Source of the DNA: Candidatus Fredericiella danica | GTDB taxonomy: Bacteria > Chloroflexota > Anaerolineae > Caldilineales > Caldilineaceae | Reading direction: 5' to 3' | Assembly (NCBI GenBank): GCA_016713335.1 | Contig: JADJPH010000002.1 | Span: 186,001 to 250,000, forward strand | Length of the DNA stretch: 64,000 bases | In this document: positions 9,922 through 20,807 of the stretch, one piece after another | How positions within the stretch are numbered: the first letter of the stretch is position 1 | How the letters are laid out: each line of letters begins with the position of its first letter | Notes under the pieces: model-generated | The model's input: the letters and a program-made list of their open reading frames with translations, nothing else | Database searches by the model: none | What the model was told of the DNA's origin: nothing | Position numbers and translations under genes: made by a program

Positions 9922-11268
9922 GTGCTCCATCAATTCCGTGAGTTTCTCTATATTCGTCTATGGAACCGAGGCGTGTCTCCAGACGCCACGATCCGGCTGC
10001 GTGTAGGATGGCCATTGCTTTTGCTTCCGGCCCTTGTATTTGGCCAACTGGTGACGCCCCACTCGGTGTGGGTCGTGCTGCTTGTCGTATTGATCGGTCT
10101 CTATGGAAGTGCCTTCGCCTGGGTTCGCGCTCAGGCCGGGGCGTTGACGTTTTCCCGGCGGCGGCAGGATAGCCTGTTGGTGGCCGGCGACATTCTCCAT
10201 GAGGACTTCGAACTGCAGAATCATGGCCGGCTGCCAGTCATATGGGCGGAATTCATCGACGGCTCGGACCTGCCGCACTACGAAGCGGGCGCCGTAATTG
10301 CGACTGGTCCCGGCGGGGTGTATCGCTGGTGGAAAGAAGTTGAATGCAGTCTGCGCGGCGTTTTTCGGCTGGGGCCACACCGGCTGAAATTGGGCGAGCC
10401 GATCGGTTTGTTTGAGACTGAAATCCGCTTTGAGCGTTACGAAACGCTCTTGATTTATCCTCGTGTCGTGCAATTGCCTGCATTTGATCTGGCCCGTGGC
10501 GCCGCGGGTGGATCGGCGCCGCGCCGGCGCCCCTTATTGGGCGTGCTCCCGGCAGCCAGCGTGCGTGAATACAGCTACGGCGACAGCATGCGCCACATTC
10601 ACTGGCCAACATCGGCGCATCGCGGCGAATTGATGGTCAAGGAATTCGAACGCGAGCCCAGTGGTGATGTCTGGATTGCCCTCGACCTGGGGGTTGCGGC
10701 GCAGCGCGGCGATGGGCGCACAGGGACTCTGGAAACGAGCATCATTCTGGCAGCCAGCATCGCGGCCGAACTTGTCAGCGGGCGCGAGCGCCGCGCCGTT
10801 GGTCTCCTGGTCGCGTCCGGCGATGGTGTGATTGCGTTACCGCCGCAACCGGGCCAGGCGCAGTTGTGGGCGGTGTTGGCTGCGCTCGCGCCGGCGCAAC
10901 CGAGCGACTGGTCGTTGGCCGAACTGCTCCGGAGAAACCGCAGTGTACTTGGGCGCCGTCACACCTTGATTCTGATCACTGCGGATACGGGTGAGCGCTC
11001 CGTTGCGCGCGACGGCTGGATGGCGCAACTGCTGCAATTGAATCGCCAAGGAATCGGGGGCACGGTGCTACTGGTCACGCGCCCTGAGGAAGCCGAGGCT
11101 GCCGCTACAACTGTACAGGCGCTGGATCGCATTGACATTCCTGCCAGAATCATGCGCACGGATATGCCGATGCGTGCGGCTTTGACCTATCGCCGCAAAC
11201 GGCGCGTGATCCGTTCGACGCCGACCGGTGGTGCGTATACGGTCGAAGTCGAAGAGGAGGTCGGATGA
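9922..11268 (+). CDS. DUF58 membrane protein
   Basis: DUF58 proteins are often encoded with MoxR ATPases and TgpA-type transglutaminases; their biochemical role is not established. Two N-terminal membrane helices (about residues 20–60) are followed by the DUF58 domain with the hallmark VREYSYGDSMRHIHW, a serine-containing S-A-H variant, then a vWA-like fold. The first possible start is a TTG at 9838; the GTG at 9922 leaves a 137-bp divergent spacer and is preferred, though the ribosome site is weak. The 3' end overlaps the transglutaminase gene by four bases, so the two are translated together. Confidence 0.85.
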   Translation: MLHQFREFLYIRLWNRGVSPDATIRLRVGWPLLLLPALVFGQLVTPHSVWVVLLVVLIGLYGSAFAWVRAQAGALTFSRRRQDSLLVAGDILHEDFELQNHGRLPVIWAEFIDGSDLPHYEAGAVIATGPGGVYRWWKEVECSLRGVFRLGPHRLKLGEPIGLFETEIRFERYETLLIYPRVVQLPAFDLARGAAGGSAPRRRPLLGVLPAASVREYSYGDSMRHIHWPTSAHRGELMVKEFEREPSGDVWIALDLGVAAQRGDGRTGTLETSIILAASIAAELVSGRERRAVGLLVASGDGVIALPPQPGQAQLWAVLAALAPAQPSDWSLAELLRRNRSVLGRRHTLILITADTGERSVARDGWMAQLLQLNRQGIGGTVLLVTRPEEAEAAATTVQALDRIDIPARIMRTDMPMRAALTYRRKRRVIRSTPTGGAYTVEVEEEVG

Positions 11269-13603
11269 GTGAAGGTAATTACGGTGTCAACTTTGGTGCA
11301 GACCAGGAGTGGCGCGGTGAACTCCCGCTCCGCGTGGTGCGCTGGATCGCACGCAAGGCAAAGCCATATCGTGGCTGGCTTGTGCTTGCCTGCTGCTGTG
11401 CACTGGCAACGCTGCCAGCCTGGTTGGTGTTGAGAACCGCTGGCTTTATTCGTCCGGTCTGCTGACGAACCTTGTCCTGCTCGGTCCGTTCGCAATTTGC
11501 ACCACCTGGGTTGTAGCCTGGCTGGCGCCGTCCCTGGCGCCGTGGGCCTGGGTGGCTCCGGCAAATTGTCATCTTGTTTGTCTATCTGGTCATCGGTGTT
11601 GTTGTTTGGCTGCAACTACTCGCAAATTGGCTGCCGACGTATGCGGAATGGCGCATGATCATTGCCGGCGCCGGGTGGAACGGCTTTGTTGCCGGGATTG
11701 TAGCGGACCTTCAGCAACTAGCGGCGCGCTTTAACTTGTGGTGGCAAGGCGTGATGAGCGCGAACGCCGCCCGCGACGATCTGGTGCTCGTGGCGCTCGC
11801 CGCCGCCCTGATCTGGTTGATGGCTGGACTCACGGGGTGGCTCACGCGGCGTTTTGGTCGCGTTTCGCTGCCGGCGTCCCAATTCTCTGGCCGCTCGGTT
11901 TTGTCATGCTGTACAGTCCTGCGGGCAGGTGGTTGTTCGTGGTTGCCCTGGGTCTGACGCTGCTGTTGCATCTGGTGCTGGACCAGCAACGCCTTTCGGG
12001 CGAGTGGGTCGGGCTAAAGCTGGATTATAGCCCGAGTCTGCTGTTGGAACGCGCGCTGTATGCGCTCGCCATCGTTGGCCTTGCATTGACAGTTGCACTG
12101 CTGACACCAAACCTGTATGTCTATGAAGTGACGGCGCGCTACTACACCTGGTTGCGACCGGTGAATCAGGGTATGGAGGCAGTTGGGAAGCGTTTGTTTC
12201 CCGGCGTGGCGGGCGTGATGCCGTGGGAACCGCGCGCGGGCGGAGGGACCGCGGCGAACGAGTTTGAATTGGGCGCCGGTGCGAGCCAGGGCGTACGCGA
12301 AGTGATGCGTGTCCGCACGAGCGAACCGGTGTCCGGTGCAGGCTTTGATGCTGCCCCGCCGGGGCACACGCTGCGCGGGACAACCTACTCCACTTACTTA
12401 GGCCGAGTCTGGGAAAACCCGGGATTGCCCATCATTACGCAACTGCCTGCTGAAGAGCCCTGGCATGTCCGCACAAACGCTGCTGCCCGCCGTGAACTTG
12501 TGCAGAGTGTCAACCTGGCGGCGGCGGGTGGCATCCTGTTTGCAGCATCAGAGCCACAGGCGCCGTCCATCGACTATATTGCACAGGAGCGTTTTCCGGG
12601 CGACCTCATCGCCCTCCGCGCCGGCGCGCGGAGTTACACGGTCGTGTCCGAACTCCCAATGCTTAGCGCTGAGGAGTTGGCGCGCGTGCCTGCGTGGGGG
12701 ATAGGTGAAGCACCGGCGCTTCCGGAAGAATATCGGATTTTTCTTCAGTTGCCAGACACCGTAACCGAACGGACGCGTCGTTTGGCAGCAGAATTGACTG
12801 CTGACGCTGCGAACCCCTTTGCGGCGGCGACCGCCATCGAGACGTACTTGCGGCGGTATCCGTACGATTTGGATGTTCCCGAATTGCCGGATCAGGTCAA
12901 GGAAGTGGCCGACTACTTCTTATTCGACCTCAAACGTGGCTATTGCGACTATTATGCCACCGCATTTGTGGTGCTTGCCCGGCTTAGCGGTCTGCCTGCG
13001 CGCCTTGTCACCGGTTATGCGCCGGGGAGTTGGTCGCCGACCGAGCGGCTGTGGGTCGTTACGGAGCAAGACGCGCATGCGTGGCCCGAAGTCTATTTTC
13101 CGGAGGCCGGCTGGATTGCGTTCGAACCAACGGCCGCTCGCCCACCGCTCGTGCGTCTCGCTGCCCTTGAGACGGCGGGTATGGGCGCCCAACCCATGTT
13201 GGAACCGCTACCGCCGCCACCGACCGAATTTCCCTGGCTATGGGTGTTCGCGGGTCTTGCCGTGCTTGTTGCGGTGATTCCGGCTGTCGTGTGGGTACAG
13301 CAGCGTGCTGGGCGCGAGGATCCCTGGCTGGGCTTGTTGCGCTGGGGCAAAGGGGCGGGCAGACCGTTGGGGGAGGGCGAGACGCCGCTCGAGTATGGCA
13401 AAGGGCTTAGCGAGTGGCTGCAAACAAGCTATCCGGCGCAGGCGGACAACGTCCGTGTAGCGAGGCATGAAGTCGAGGCATTGAGCCGAGATGTGAGTGT
13501 GGCGCAGTATGCGCCAGCGCGTGATCGGCCGGCGGTGCGTGAACAGGCAATCACCCACTGGCAGCGATTGCGCCAGTATCTGCGAAAATTGGGCCGCCGC
13601 TAG
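11265..13603 (+). CDS. TgpA-type membrane transglutaminase-like protein, with at least two frameshifts
   Basis: The 66-residue start (11265), the membrane segment at about 11574–11890 and the long frame from about 11890 onward join into one protein of about 770 residues. It has several N-terminal membrane helices (TgpA N-terminal type), an extracytoplasmic region, a transglutaminase core and a last membrane helix near 13230–13300 with a cytoplasmic tail. The core shows the Cys of GYCDYYA followed by LPARLVTGYAPG, and the His of DAHAWPEVYF. The usual third residue in FDPT is Glu here (FEPT). Frame breaks lie near 11460–11570 and 11890. The stop codon overlaps the convergent GH3 stop in a CTAG. 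Confidence 0.82.
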
Positions 13604-14796
13604 AGGGCGACGTTCTTTAGCTTCATGATGCGCCGGTACGATTGGTCGATGCGTTCCGGTGTGATCTTGCCGTCTTCGAGCATGCGATTGACAGTTGTGA
13701 AGAATTGGTCGGCGACCGTGCCAGAATAGGCAATGACGCCGGCGACGGCAATGATGTCAACGCCGGCCAGAATGGCCAGCTCGACGGCCCGATCGAGCCG
13801 ATACAGGTCACTGATGGCACGCATTTGCATGTCATCCGAGATCACGACGCCATCGTAACCGAGTTGTTCGCGTAGTAAACCGGTGATCACTTTCGGCGAG
13901 AGCGTCGCCGGCAAATCTTCATCCAACTTGGCATTGAAGATATGGGCTGTCATGATGGCATCTACTTTGCCGGCTTCGATCAGTTTTCGATACGGCACCA
14001 ATTCCCGCTCGCTCCACGTATTGGTGACATCGACAAAGCCCGCGTGTGTGTCGCCGGTTGAACTGCCATGGCCGGGGAAGTGCTTCAAGGTGCACTTCAC
14101 GCCTTTGTCGTGGTGGCCATCGATGAACGCACCCGCCTGTGCGGCGACAATTTCCGGGTCAGCGGAGAAACTGCGTTTCAATTGTGCGACGATGGGGTTG
14201 CGCGGATTCACCGCCAGGTCGACGACCGGGGCAAGATTCAACCCGATGCCGACCGCTGCGAGGTTTTCGGCAATTTCGGCTGCCGCGGCGCGCGTCGCGG
14301 CAAGATCGTCTTTTCGGCCCAGGTCGGCGGGCGTAAGTGTGGCGGGGAAGCCCTTTGCCGGTGTCAACCGGGCCACAAGTCCACCTTCCTGATCCGTGCA
14401 TAACAACAAGGGATAGGTGCTGAGTGATTTGAGATAGTGTGTCAGCTCTTCGAGTTGGGACTTGGACTGAATGTTGTTGCCGAAGAGCACCACCTGGCCC
14501 ACGTTTTGATCCCGGATGTTTTTGGCAACGACACTTTCGGGCGTCACGCTGGCCTGTTTGAAGCCGATCATCAACATCTGCCCAATTTTGACGTCAAGAG
14601 GTGGGTCGGGCAGGAGCTGTGGTCTGACAGGTGCAATTAGTGGTGGTGCGGCGATCTCGACTGGCGGGTCTGCCGGGCCAGTGGTGACGGATTCACCGCG
14701 CGTCGTGCGAGCGTTGAGCGTCACGGCAAGTGCGGCCAGGCTGGTGGTCTGGAGGAACCGCCGTCGATTCATCTGATTTGAGGCCGAGTCAGCCAT
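13600..14796 (-). CDS. Tat-exported GH3 beta-N-acetylhexosaminidase (NagZ-like)
   Basis: GH3 NagZ-type enzymes cleave N-acetylglucosamine from peptidoglycan fragments. The protein begins with a twin-arginine signal (NRRRFLQTTSLAALAVTL, residues 9–26), so export in folded form is likely. The GH3 barrel shows LLCTDQEGG, the KHFPGHG loop followed by a GDTH that supplies the Asp-His acid/base pair typical of NagZ, and VISDDMQM with the nucleophile Asp. About 398 residues, intact. The ATG at 14796 is chosen because it places the Tat motif at the N-terminus; no strong ribosome site is seen. Confidence 0.88.
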   Translation of the reverse strand: MADSASNQMNRRRFLQTTSLAALAVTLNARTTRGESVTTGPADPPVEIAAPPLIAPVRPQLLPDPPLDVKIGQMLMIGFKQASVTPESVVAKNIRDQNVGQVVLFGNNIQSKSQLEELTHYLKSLSTYPLLLCTDQEGGLVARLTPAKGFPATLTPADLGRKDDLAATRAAAAEIAENLAAVGIGLNLAPVVDLAVNPRNPIVAQLKRSFSADPEIVAAQAGAFIDGHHDKGVKCTLKHFPGHGSSTGDTHAGFVDVTNTWSERELVPYRKLIEAGKVDAIMTAHIFNAKLDEDLPATLSPKVITGLLREQLGYDGVVISDDMQMRAISDLYRLDRAVELAILAGVDIIAVAGVIAYSGTVADQFFTTVNRMLEDGKITPERIDQSYRRIMKLKNVAL

Positions 14797-14901
14797 GGGT
14801 ACGCCCAAATGGTTGCGAGGACGGAGCGCCAGCCGTCCGCTGGACTGGAAACTATGCAAGTGATTGTAGCGCTGCAAGGCAGCGGGCGCCAAGAATGGCG
14901 A

Positions 14902-14947
14902 GCCACAAAAAGAGTGCGCCGACCTGGTGATTTGCCAGATCGGCGCA
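14902..14947 (-). terminator. Rho-independent terminator of the tmRNA gene
   Basis: Arms at 14915–14927 and 14935–14947 pair over 13 bp (TGCGCCGACCTGG with one G·T position) around a 7-nt loop. On the minus strand they are followed by CTCTTTTTG. It begins two bases beyond the CCA end of the tmRNA, so it fits as that gene's intrinsic terminator. Confidence 0.85.
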
Positions 14948-14948
14948 G

Positions 14949-15359
<411 letters not shown>

Positions 15360-15370
15360 ATAACATCTAA

Positions 15371-15399
15371 AGGATAGCACACTTGTGCGGTGCGTGCAA
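15371..15399 (-). promoter_or_regulatory. Sigma-70-type promoter of tmRNA
   Basis: On the minus strand TTGCAC (15399–15394), a 17-bp spacer and TATCCT (15376–15371) are followed by the mature tmRNA 5' end 11 nt further on. The spacer ends GTGTGC, giving the TGTGCTAT extended −10 seen before several other genes here. Confidence 0.75.
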
Positions 15400-15418
15400 T
15401 TTGCGTTTTGTTAGAGTT

Positions 15419-15610
15419 TTACGTCTCAGACAGTGGGGGCGCCTTGAGCCTGGCGAGCAGCTCGGCGAGCACGCTTTTTTCGTGTTTGAGTCCGTCTTTG
15501 TAGGTACGGCTGTCAGTGTCGACAATTTCCATGCGAAGATCGGAAAGATAGGCTTCCAAGACCTGAATCAACTCGTCGCGTTCTTCCGGCGACAACTCCA
15601 ACTGCATCAT
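15419..15610 (-). CDS. Small conserved-looking hypothetical protein (63 aa)
   Basis: The gene starts at an ATG at 15610 preceded by GAGGAGG at good spacing. The product is soluble, charged and helical (LSPEERDELIQVLEAYLSD, then a KDGLKHEKSVLAELLARLK helix), with no membrane segment. It resembles short proteins of unknown function found widely as stand-alone genes, but I cannot name a family with certainty. It ends about 20 bp before the tmRNA promoter on the same strand. Confidence 0.7.
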   Translation of the reverse strand: MMQLELSPEERDELIQVLEAYLSDLRMEIVDTDSRTYKDGLKHEKSVLAELLARLKAPPLSET

Positions 15611-15704
15611 CTTCGCCTCCTCGTGCGTTGAGCCTATACGGAATTCTTCAATACCCCTATTATACACCCTGTCCTGTGCACAGCGTTATGACTTGTCATG
15701 CGTA

Positions 15705-17025
15705 TCACTCTAGACTGGCCAGTGCTCGATCTAGATCTGCTTCGGAGGTGAACCAGCGCACCGTTTCAAGAAAGCTCTTGAGATCGGGGAGCTGTGTGCG
15801 CAGGCGTTCGAGCTTTTTGCCGATTGGGCTGGTGGCGGCGGCGCCGGTGCCGTAACTGCCATGAAATGCGAAGTAGGCCTGGTTGAGTTTCCGGATGTTG
15901 TAGCCGTTCTCCTGGAACAGCAGCCGGCGAATTTCCATATATTGTTCCGCGTCTTCAACGCGCCCGTATTGGAGGAACAGGTCAACTGTCTCGCGGGTCT
16001 GGCGCATTTCTTTCCGGAAGTCAAATTGGGGTGTCGTCATGTTGCGACGAAGTTGGCGCCGGCTCGTCCTTGCCCGGGTGCTCACGGACGAGTTCGGGGT
16101 AATACGTTGCCAGGGCACGCGCTCCGACTTCGTCGCCGACAATATCCGCAATGGTCTCGTTGAGGATCGTTGTCTCGGCATTGACGCCGTAGTTGAACCC
16201 AAGCGGAAAGAGCGTCAGGTAGTTGTGCACCCACTCGTGGGCGACCGTGCTGAGCACCCAGGGCAGGGAGGCACGGTCAACGACCAGCGTTGGGTACGCA
16301 CCTAAGCCGCCGATGTTTGTCACATAAGCGCTGAGTCCCTGGTCACGCAGAATTGTGTCTTCAATCCGTTCGCGTTCGTCAGGCGGCAACATTGGGTCCA
16401 GCATGCCCCAGTAGACTGTGTCGATGCGGTCGCGCGGGCTGACCACCAATTTGCGCGGTGGTTCGGAGAATGTGAACCAGACTGGAGGAAAGATCTGTCC
16501 CCAGAATTGGATGCCCGTCTTTTGCAATTCATGGGCGATCTGCTGTTCCACGATCTGCTCGACCGCCGGTTGCACCAGCGCTTGCTGTGCCTTCAGACCT
16601 TGCAGGCGTGCTTCCAATTGTGAAATCTGCGTTTTGTCTTGGTGCACTTGATCGGCATAGAGGGTGCCGAGCGCATTCTCGGTTTGTGCGATTTGTTGCG
16701 AGCGGTTCAGATATTCCTGCACCAGCGCGTTGCGCCCCTCCTCATTCATGCCCGCGACCGGCTGGAGGAATTGCGCATTGACTTTACTGCGGATGGCAGC
16801 CGTCTCCCAGCCGAGCAAGTCCCAGTCCCAATGTGCGATCTTGGTGTCAATGGCGCGCCAAATCACTTCGCTTCCGGGCAGGTCGCTGCGCGCAATCACG
16901 GCGGCGCCAAGCAGAGTGACGAGCACAAGAACAGACGCACGCATGAGGCGTGTGCGCGTTGGTATAGCGAATCTGGGGCGCCCCGCTGCCGCGGGCGTCA
17001 GGCGCGTGGTTTCTTCAAGTTTCAT
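15705..17025 (-). CDS. Membrane-anchored HEXXH zinc metallopeptidase-like protein, frameshifted
   Basis: The ATG at 17025 gives a short cytoplasmic tail, one membrane helix (about residues 25–45), a coiled-coil-prone stretch, then a gluzincin-like site: HEWVH and downstream NETIADIVGDE, which would give the third zinc ligand. The frame ends at 16021, but the segment from about 16030 to 15705 in another frame (FDFRKEMRQTRETVDLFLQ) reads like the same protein's C-terminus, so I join them. If the break is real, the C-terminal part could be a separate small gene. Substrate unknown. It is divergent from adenosine deaminase. Confidence 0.7.
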
Positions 17026-17120
17026 GTTATTCTGTAGTATAGCAGTCGAGGGGCGAATGTGTTGGTAGAACTTCACCAAATTGCCATGATACTCATCAAA
17101 CACTAATCCAGGCCTGAGCC

Positions 17121-18215
17121 ATGAGTGATTTAAGTCTTTCACGCCAGATTCAAGCCATGCCAAAGGCGGAAATTCACGTCCATTTGGAAGGCGCCATCCA
17201 ACCGGCAACACTGTTCGAATTGGCAAAGCGGCATCACCGGCTGGATGCATTGCCGGCACATGATGCGGCTGGGCTGCACGCCGCATATCAGTTTGAGAAC
17301 TTCTCGAAGTTCATCAAACTGTACCTGTTGATTTCCGATTTGTTGCGCACACCGGAGGATTTCGCCACCATCGTCGAGTCCTGTGGCGCCGATATGGCTG
17401 CGCAGAACATCCGGTATCGCGAATTAACCTTTACACCCTATACCCACGCCGACTATCAAAATAAGCGCTTGACCATTGATGACTTGCTGGAAGGGTTAGA
17501 TGCCGGTCGTGAGGTTGCGCGCAGGCGGTATGGCGTGGAGATGCGATGGGTGTTTGACGTTCCCCGCAATTATGCCTTTGAGCAGCGAGAACGTGGTTAT
17601 GATCCGGGCGTCGCCCGACGGACGCTGGAGTATGCACTGCGCGGCATGGCCCATGGTGTTGTCGGTTTGGCCTGGGCGGGGCTGAAGCAGGGGCGCCGCC
17701 GGAGCCATTTGCCCCGGAATTTGCGATTGCGAAAGCCGCCGGTCTGATAGTGGCGCCGCATGCGGGTGAAACGGTGGGTCCCGCGAGCGTTTGGGGGCGG
17801 TGAACGAATTGCAGGCCAGATCGGATTGGCCATGGGGTGCGCGCTATGGAGGATCCGGTGTTGCTGACGCTCTTGCGAGATCGGCAAGATTCCTCTCGAG
17901 GTCAATCCAACCAGCAACCTCTGCCTTCATGTCTACCCCAGTCTTGCGCACCACCCGTTTCCGCACCTCGACCGCATGGGTTTAAGGTTAACGGTCAACA
18001 GCGATGATCCGGCGCTATTCAATACGACCCTTGTCGAGGAGTTTCAGAAGTTGGCTACCGAGTTCGGTTATGCGATCTCCGATCTGGCGCGTTTCACCCG
18101 CAATGCGATGGAATCATCTGGGGCGCCGAAGGAGATCAAGGCGGCGATGCTGAACGAGTTGGATGCGTGGGTGAAAAGCCAGGCGCCAGACGCGGCTGGG
18201 GCAGCTAAATTGTAG
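17121..18215 (+). CDS. add: Adenosine deaminase, with at least three frameshifts
   Basis: The enzyme deaminates adenosine to inosine in purine salvage. The N-terminus has the metal-binding HVHLEG. After breaks near 17690 and 17790 the frames supply VAPHAGE (His and catalytic Glu), an IGHG-type segment, and VNSDDP with the metal-binding and catalytic Asp residues. The C-terminus runs in frame from about 17976 to 18215. All catalytic motifs can be recovered only by joining three or more frames. Total about 360 residues, normal for the family. It overlaps the convergent rluD-like gene by 11 bp. Confidence 0.85.
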
Positions 18216-19167
18216 GGGCGTCTTTGACGAACTCTGCCAATCCGGGTGGCAGCGGCGCCACAAATTCGCGCTCGGTCCCATCGCTGGGCAACCGGAAGCG
18301 CAACTTGTGCGCATGGAGAAACTGGCGACTAAGCGGGATGCGCGGCGTGAGCAGCCCATATAAGGTATCCCCGACGACGGGATGCTTGAGCCAGGCGAAG
18401 TGGACGCGAATCTGGTGGGTCCTGCCGGTGTGCAACACCACTCTGACGTATGAGAATGACGCGTGCGGGCCGCCCTGGCGCACGCTGGGCAGCGTCACGA
18501 CCGCTAGGAGATGGTAATCGGTGACCGCTTCGCGTCCCAACGAGACGCCGGCTGCATCTGCGGGCAGAATTGCCATGCGCTTGCGCTCCACTGGGTGCCG
18601 GCCGATAGGCGCAGAAATCCGGCCATCGGCTGGTGTGATGCGCCCGTCGAGCAAGGCGAGATATTCCTTGTAAATCGTGCGGGCCTTGAATTGAGCCTGT
18701 AAGTTTCGGTGCGCCGCATCGTTCTTCGCCACAACAATGAGACCGGACGTGTCCTTGTCGAGGCGATGCACGATCCCTGGGCGGCGCTCCCCACCCACCC
18801 CGCCCAGGTCCGGGCAGTGATGCAGCACGGCGTTCACGAGCGTGCCGGTGTCGTGGCCTGGTGCTGGGTGCACGACCAACCCAGCGGGCTTATCGATCAC
18901 CAACAGATCGCCATCTTCGTACGCGATGGAAAGGGGTAGGGCTTCGGCGATGAGCGGGGAATCGGCCATGTGCGCCGGCGGTTCAACGGTGACTGTCTGC
19001 CCTTCGACCAGTTTCTGGCTGGCCTTTGCGAGCATACCATCAACCTGGATCAGACCGCCGGCGATCCAGCGCTGGATGGAGGCACGGCTCTGATCCGGGA
19101 ACTGGGTGACCAACCACCGATCGAGCCGTTCGTTGTGCGCCATTTCCGGCACTTGGAAGCTGAGCAT
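18205..19167 (-). CDS. RluD-type 23S rRNA pseudouridine synthase
   Basis: RluA/RluD enzymes isomerise uridines in large-subunit rRNA. The N-terminus is an S4 RNA-binding domain (RLDRWLVTQFPDQSRASIQ), followed by the catalytic domain with the Asp motif HRLDKDTSGLIVVAK and the GRTHQIRVHF and KHPVVGDTLYG motifs. The 320-residue length is normal and the frame is intact. RluD itself modifies positions 1911, 1915 and 1917 in E. coli; which sites this paralogue uses is not certain. It lies 29 bp downstream of lspA on the same strand, the lspA–rluD order seen in many bacteria. Confidence 0.93.
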   Translation of the reverse strand: MLSFQVPEMAHNERLDRWLVTQFPDQSRASIQRWIAGGLIQVDGMLAKASQKLVEGQTVTVEPPAHMADSPLIAEALPLSIAYEDGDLLVIDKPAGLVVHPAPGHDTGTLVNAVLHHCPDLGGVGGERRPGIVHRLDKDTSGLIVVAKNDAAHRNLQAQFKARTIYKEYLALLDGRITPADGRISAPIGRHPVERKRMAILPADAAGVSLGREAVTDYHLLAVVTLPSVRQGGPHASFSYVRVVLHTGRTHQIRVHFAWLKHPVVGDTLYGLLTPRIPLSRQFLHAHKLRFRLPSDGTEREFVAPLPPGLAEFVKDAPTI

Positions 19168-19196
19168 CGATTTGATTTCGCAGGCGTATGGTGCGC

Positions 19197-19762
19197 CTAG
19201 TCGGGGCTTTGGCCAACGTCAGAGGCTGGGCGCGTCGGATCGGATTTGCGTTCCTTCGCGTCGCGCGCCCGTTTGAAATCATCGAACACCAGATACAGAC
19301 CTAGCCCAATGACGCCACAGACAATGGCGCTGTCGGCGATGTTGTAGTTCGGGATGTAATAGAAGCCTGGGATCCCGGTCTTGATAAAGTCGGTGACATA
19401 ACCCTGCTGTAGGCGATCGATCAGGTTGCCGACAGCGCCACCCAGCATCAGGCCGAGCATGACGCGGACAAACCACCCTTCGGTCGGCAGGAGGCGAATG
19501 TAGAAGAGCATCACTGCAACCACGACAATTGCCACAATGGCAAACACGCCGCCGAAGTTTTGAAACATACCAAAGGCCGCGCCGTAGTTGTCGACGTGTT
19601 CGAACATTACGTAGGGAGCGAGCGCCGGGATGGGGGGATCGCCTCGAATTTTGGCAGATTGGTGCGCACCAACTGCTTTGTCCATTGATCAAGGACAATC
19701 ACCACACCCGCAACGAGCAGGACAAGCCATGCCTTGCGGAACCAATCGGAAATTGCTGACAT
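19197..19762 (-). CDS. lspA: Lipoprotein signal peptidase (SPase II), frameshifted
   Basis: LspA is a membrane aspartyl protease that removes signal peptides from prolipoproteins. The first helix contains VLDQWTKQL. The rest, in another frame after about 19640, has the NYGAAFGMFQ motif, three further helices, the GNLIDR catalytic Asp and YNIADSAI with the second catalytic Asp. About 188 residues after repair. It serves lipoproteins such as those at 39278–42751 and 55645–56121. The ATG at 19762 is chosen because it precedes the first helix directly. Confidence 0.92.
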
Positions 19763-19905
19763 CGGTTTGCTTCTTCCCTGCGCTTCGCAATCGAGCGCTG
19801 CCAAAGTGAACTGCTGCTACTGAATCCGTGCGCTGCTACATCTGAAAATGATCGAAACCTCAGATCGTACGTCATTCTAGCGTATTTGCGGCCCAGAATG
19901 GAATT

Positions 19906-19950
19906 TTGGACAGGGTGTGCTATAGGGATATTGGACATATGTGCTATAGT
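19906..19950 (+). promoter_or_regulatory. Tandem near-repeat with two extended −10-like boxes
   Basis: TTGGACA occurs at 19906 and 19931, and TGTGCTATAG at 19916 and 19940. The second copy, TGTGC plus TATAGT, lies about 43 bp upstream of the ATG of the nitrilase-fold gene and is the likelier −10. No good −35 is seen at 17 bp from either box, as expected for extended −10 promoters. Confidence 0.5.
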
Positions 19951-19992
19951 AGTGCGAAACCATCGATTCGCTGAGTTACTTAGGAGTGTTTC

Positions 19993-20802
19993 ATGCCGCG
20001 TGAAGTTACAATTGCCCTGGTGCAGATGGCGCCGGCGCTGGCTAATCCGGAAGCCAATTTGCGCAAAATGGGCGATTTCATCGAGAAGATCTGTGGTGAG
20101 CAGAAGACCGACTTGATCGTGTTCCCCGAGTTGAGCTATACGGGTCATGAGCTGGGGCTGCGGGCAACCGACCTGGCTGAGCGGGTGCCGGGCCACGCAA
20201 CGAATTATCTGGCCAAACGCCAACGAATTCAATGTCCATGTGGTCTTTGGTCTGGTCATCAAGGAACGCGTCGAGAGCATTCTATACAATGGCGTTGTTT
20301 GCCTTGGTCCCGAGGGTGACGTTGTTGGTGACTATCGCAAGGTGCATCTATTGGGGGAGGAGCGCCAGGTCTATCGCAATGGCTTCCGTTTTGCCAATGT
20401 CGATGCAGAGTGGGGCCGTTTTGGGATGTTGATTGGGGCTGACCTTGCCTTTCCAGAGGCCGCGCAGCCCGACGTTGGAGGGTGCAGAGCCCGTTACGTT
20501 GAGTGCAAACTGGGAGAAGCGGCGCGCGGAGTCGTGGCGGGCCCACCTCATTAGCCGTGCCTGCGAAAACTCAATCTTCATGGCGGCGGCAAACCGTGGG
20601 GGAAGAGCCTACCATCCAGTTCATGGGAGACAGCTTCTTGGTTGGGCCCGGCGCGGAGATATACACCGTGTTGGATGAACCGATTGAGGGCTATACCGTC
20701 GCAACGATTGACCTCGACGACGTCCGCAAGGTGCGCGAGGATCGCCAGTTGATCCAGTACCGCGAGCCACTTGCCTACCGGTCCGTCGTCAAGAAATACT
20801 GA
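19993..20802 (+). CDS. Nitrilase-superfamily (carbon–nitrogen hydrolase fold) protein lacking the catalytic Cys, frameshifted
   Basis: Carbon–nitrogen hydrolases use a Glu-Lys-Cys triad. The Glu is visible in VFPELSYTG and the Lys in DYRKVHLLG, but the expected IC-x-D-x-x-FPE motif reads FGMLIGADLAFPE, with Gly (GGG codon) at the Cys position. Both sides of this motif are in frame, so the substitution is not a frameshift effect. Frame changes occur near 20215, 20461 and 20600. The ATG at 19993 has an AGGAG site. DUF402 and hisH follow closely. It may be a catalytically dead homologue, or it may use another residue. Confidence 0.82.
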
Positions 20803-20807
20803 GTGAT

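Noticed and set aside
11711..12383. Long antisense frames opposite the transglutaminase gene.
   Set aside because: They are rich in Arg, Pro and Ser as expected for shadow frames in GC-rich DNA, and the sense strand has the conserved domains.
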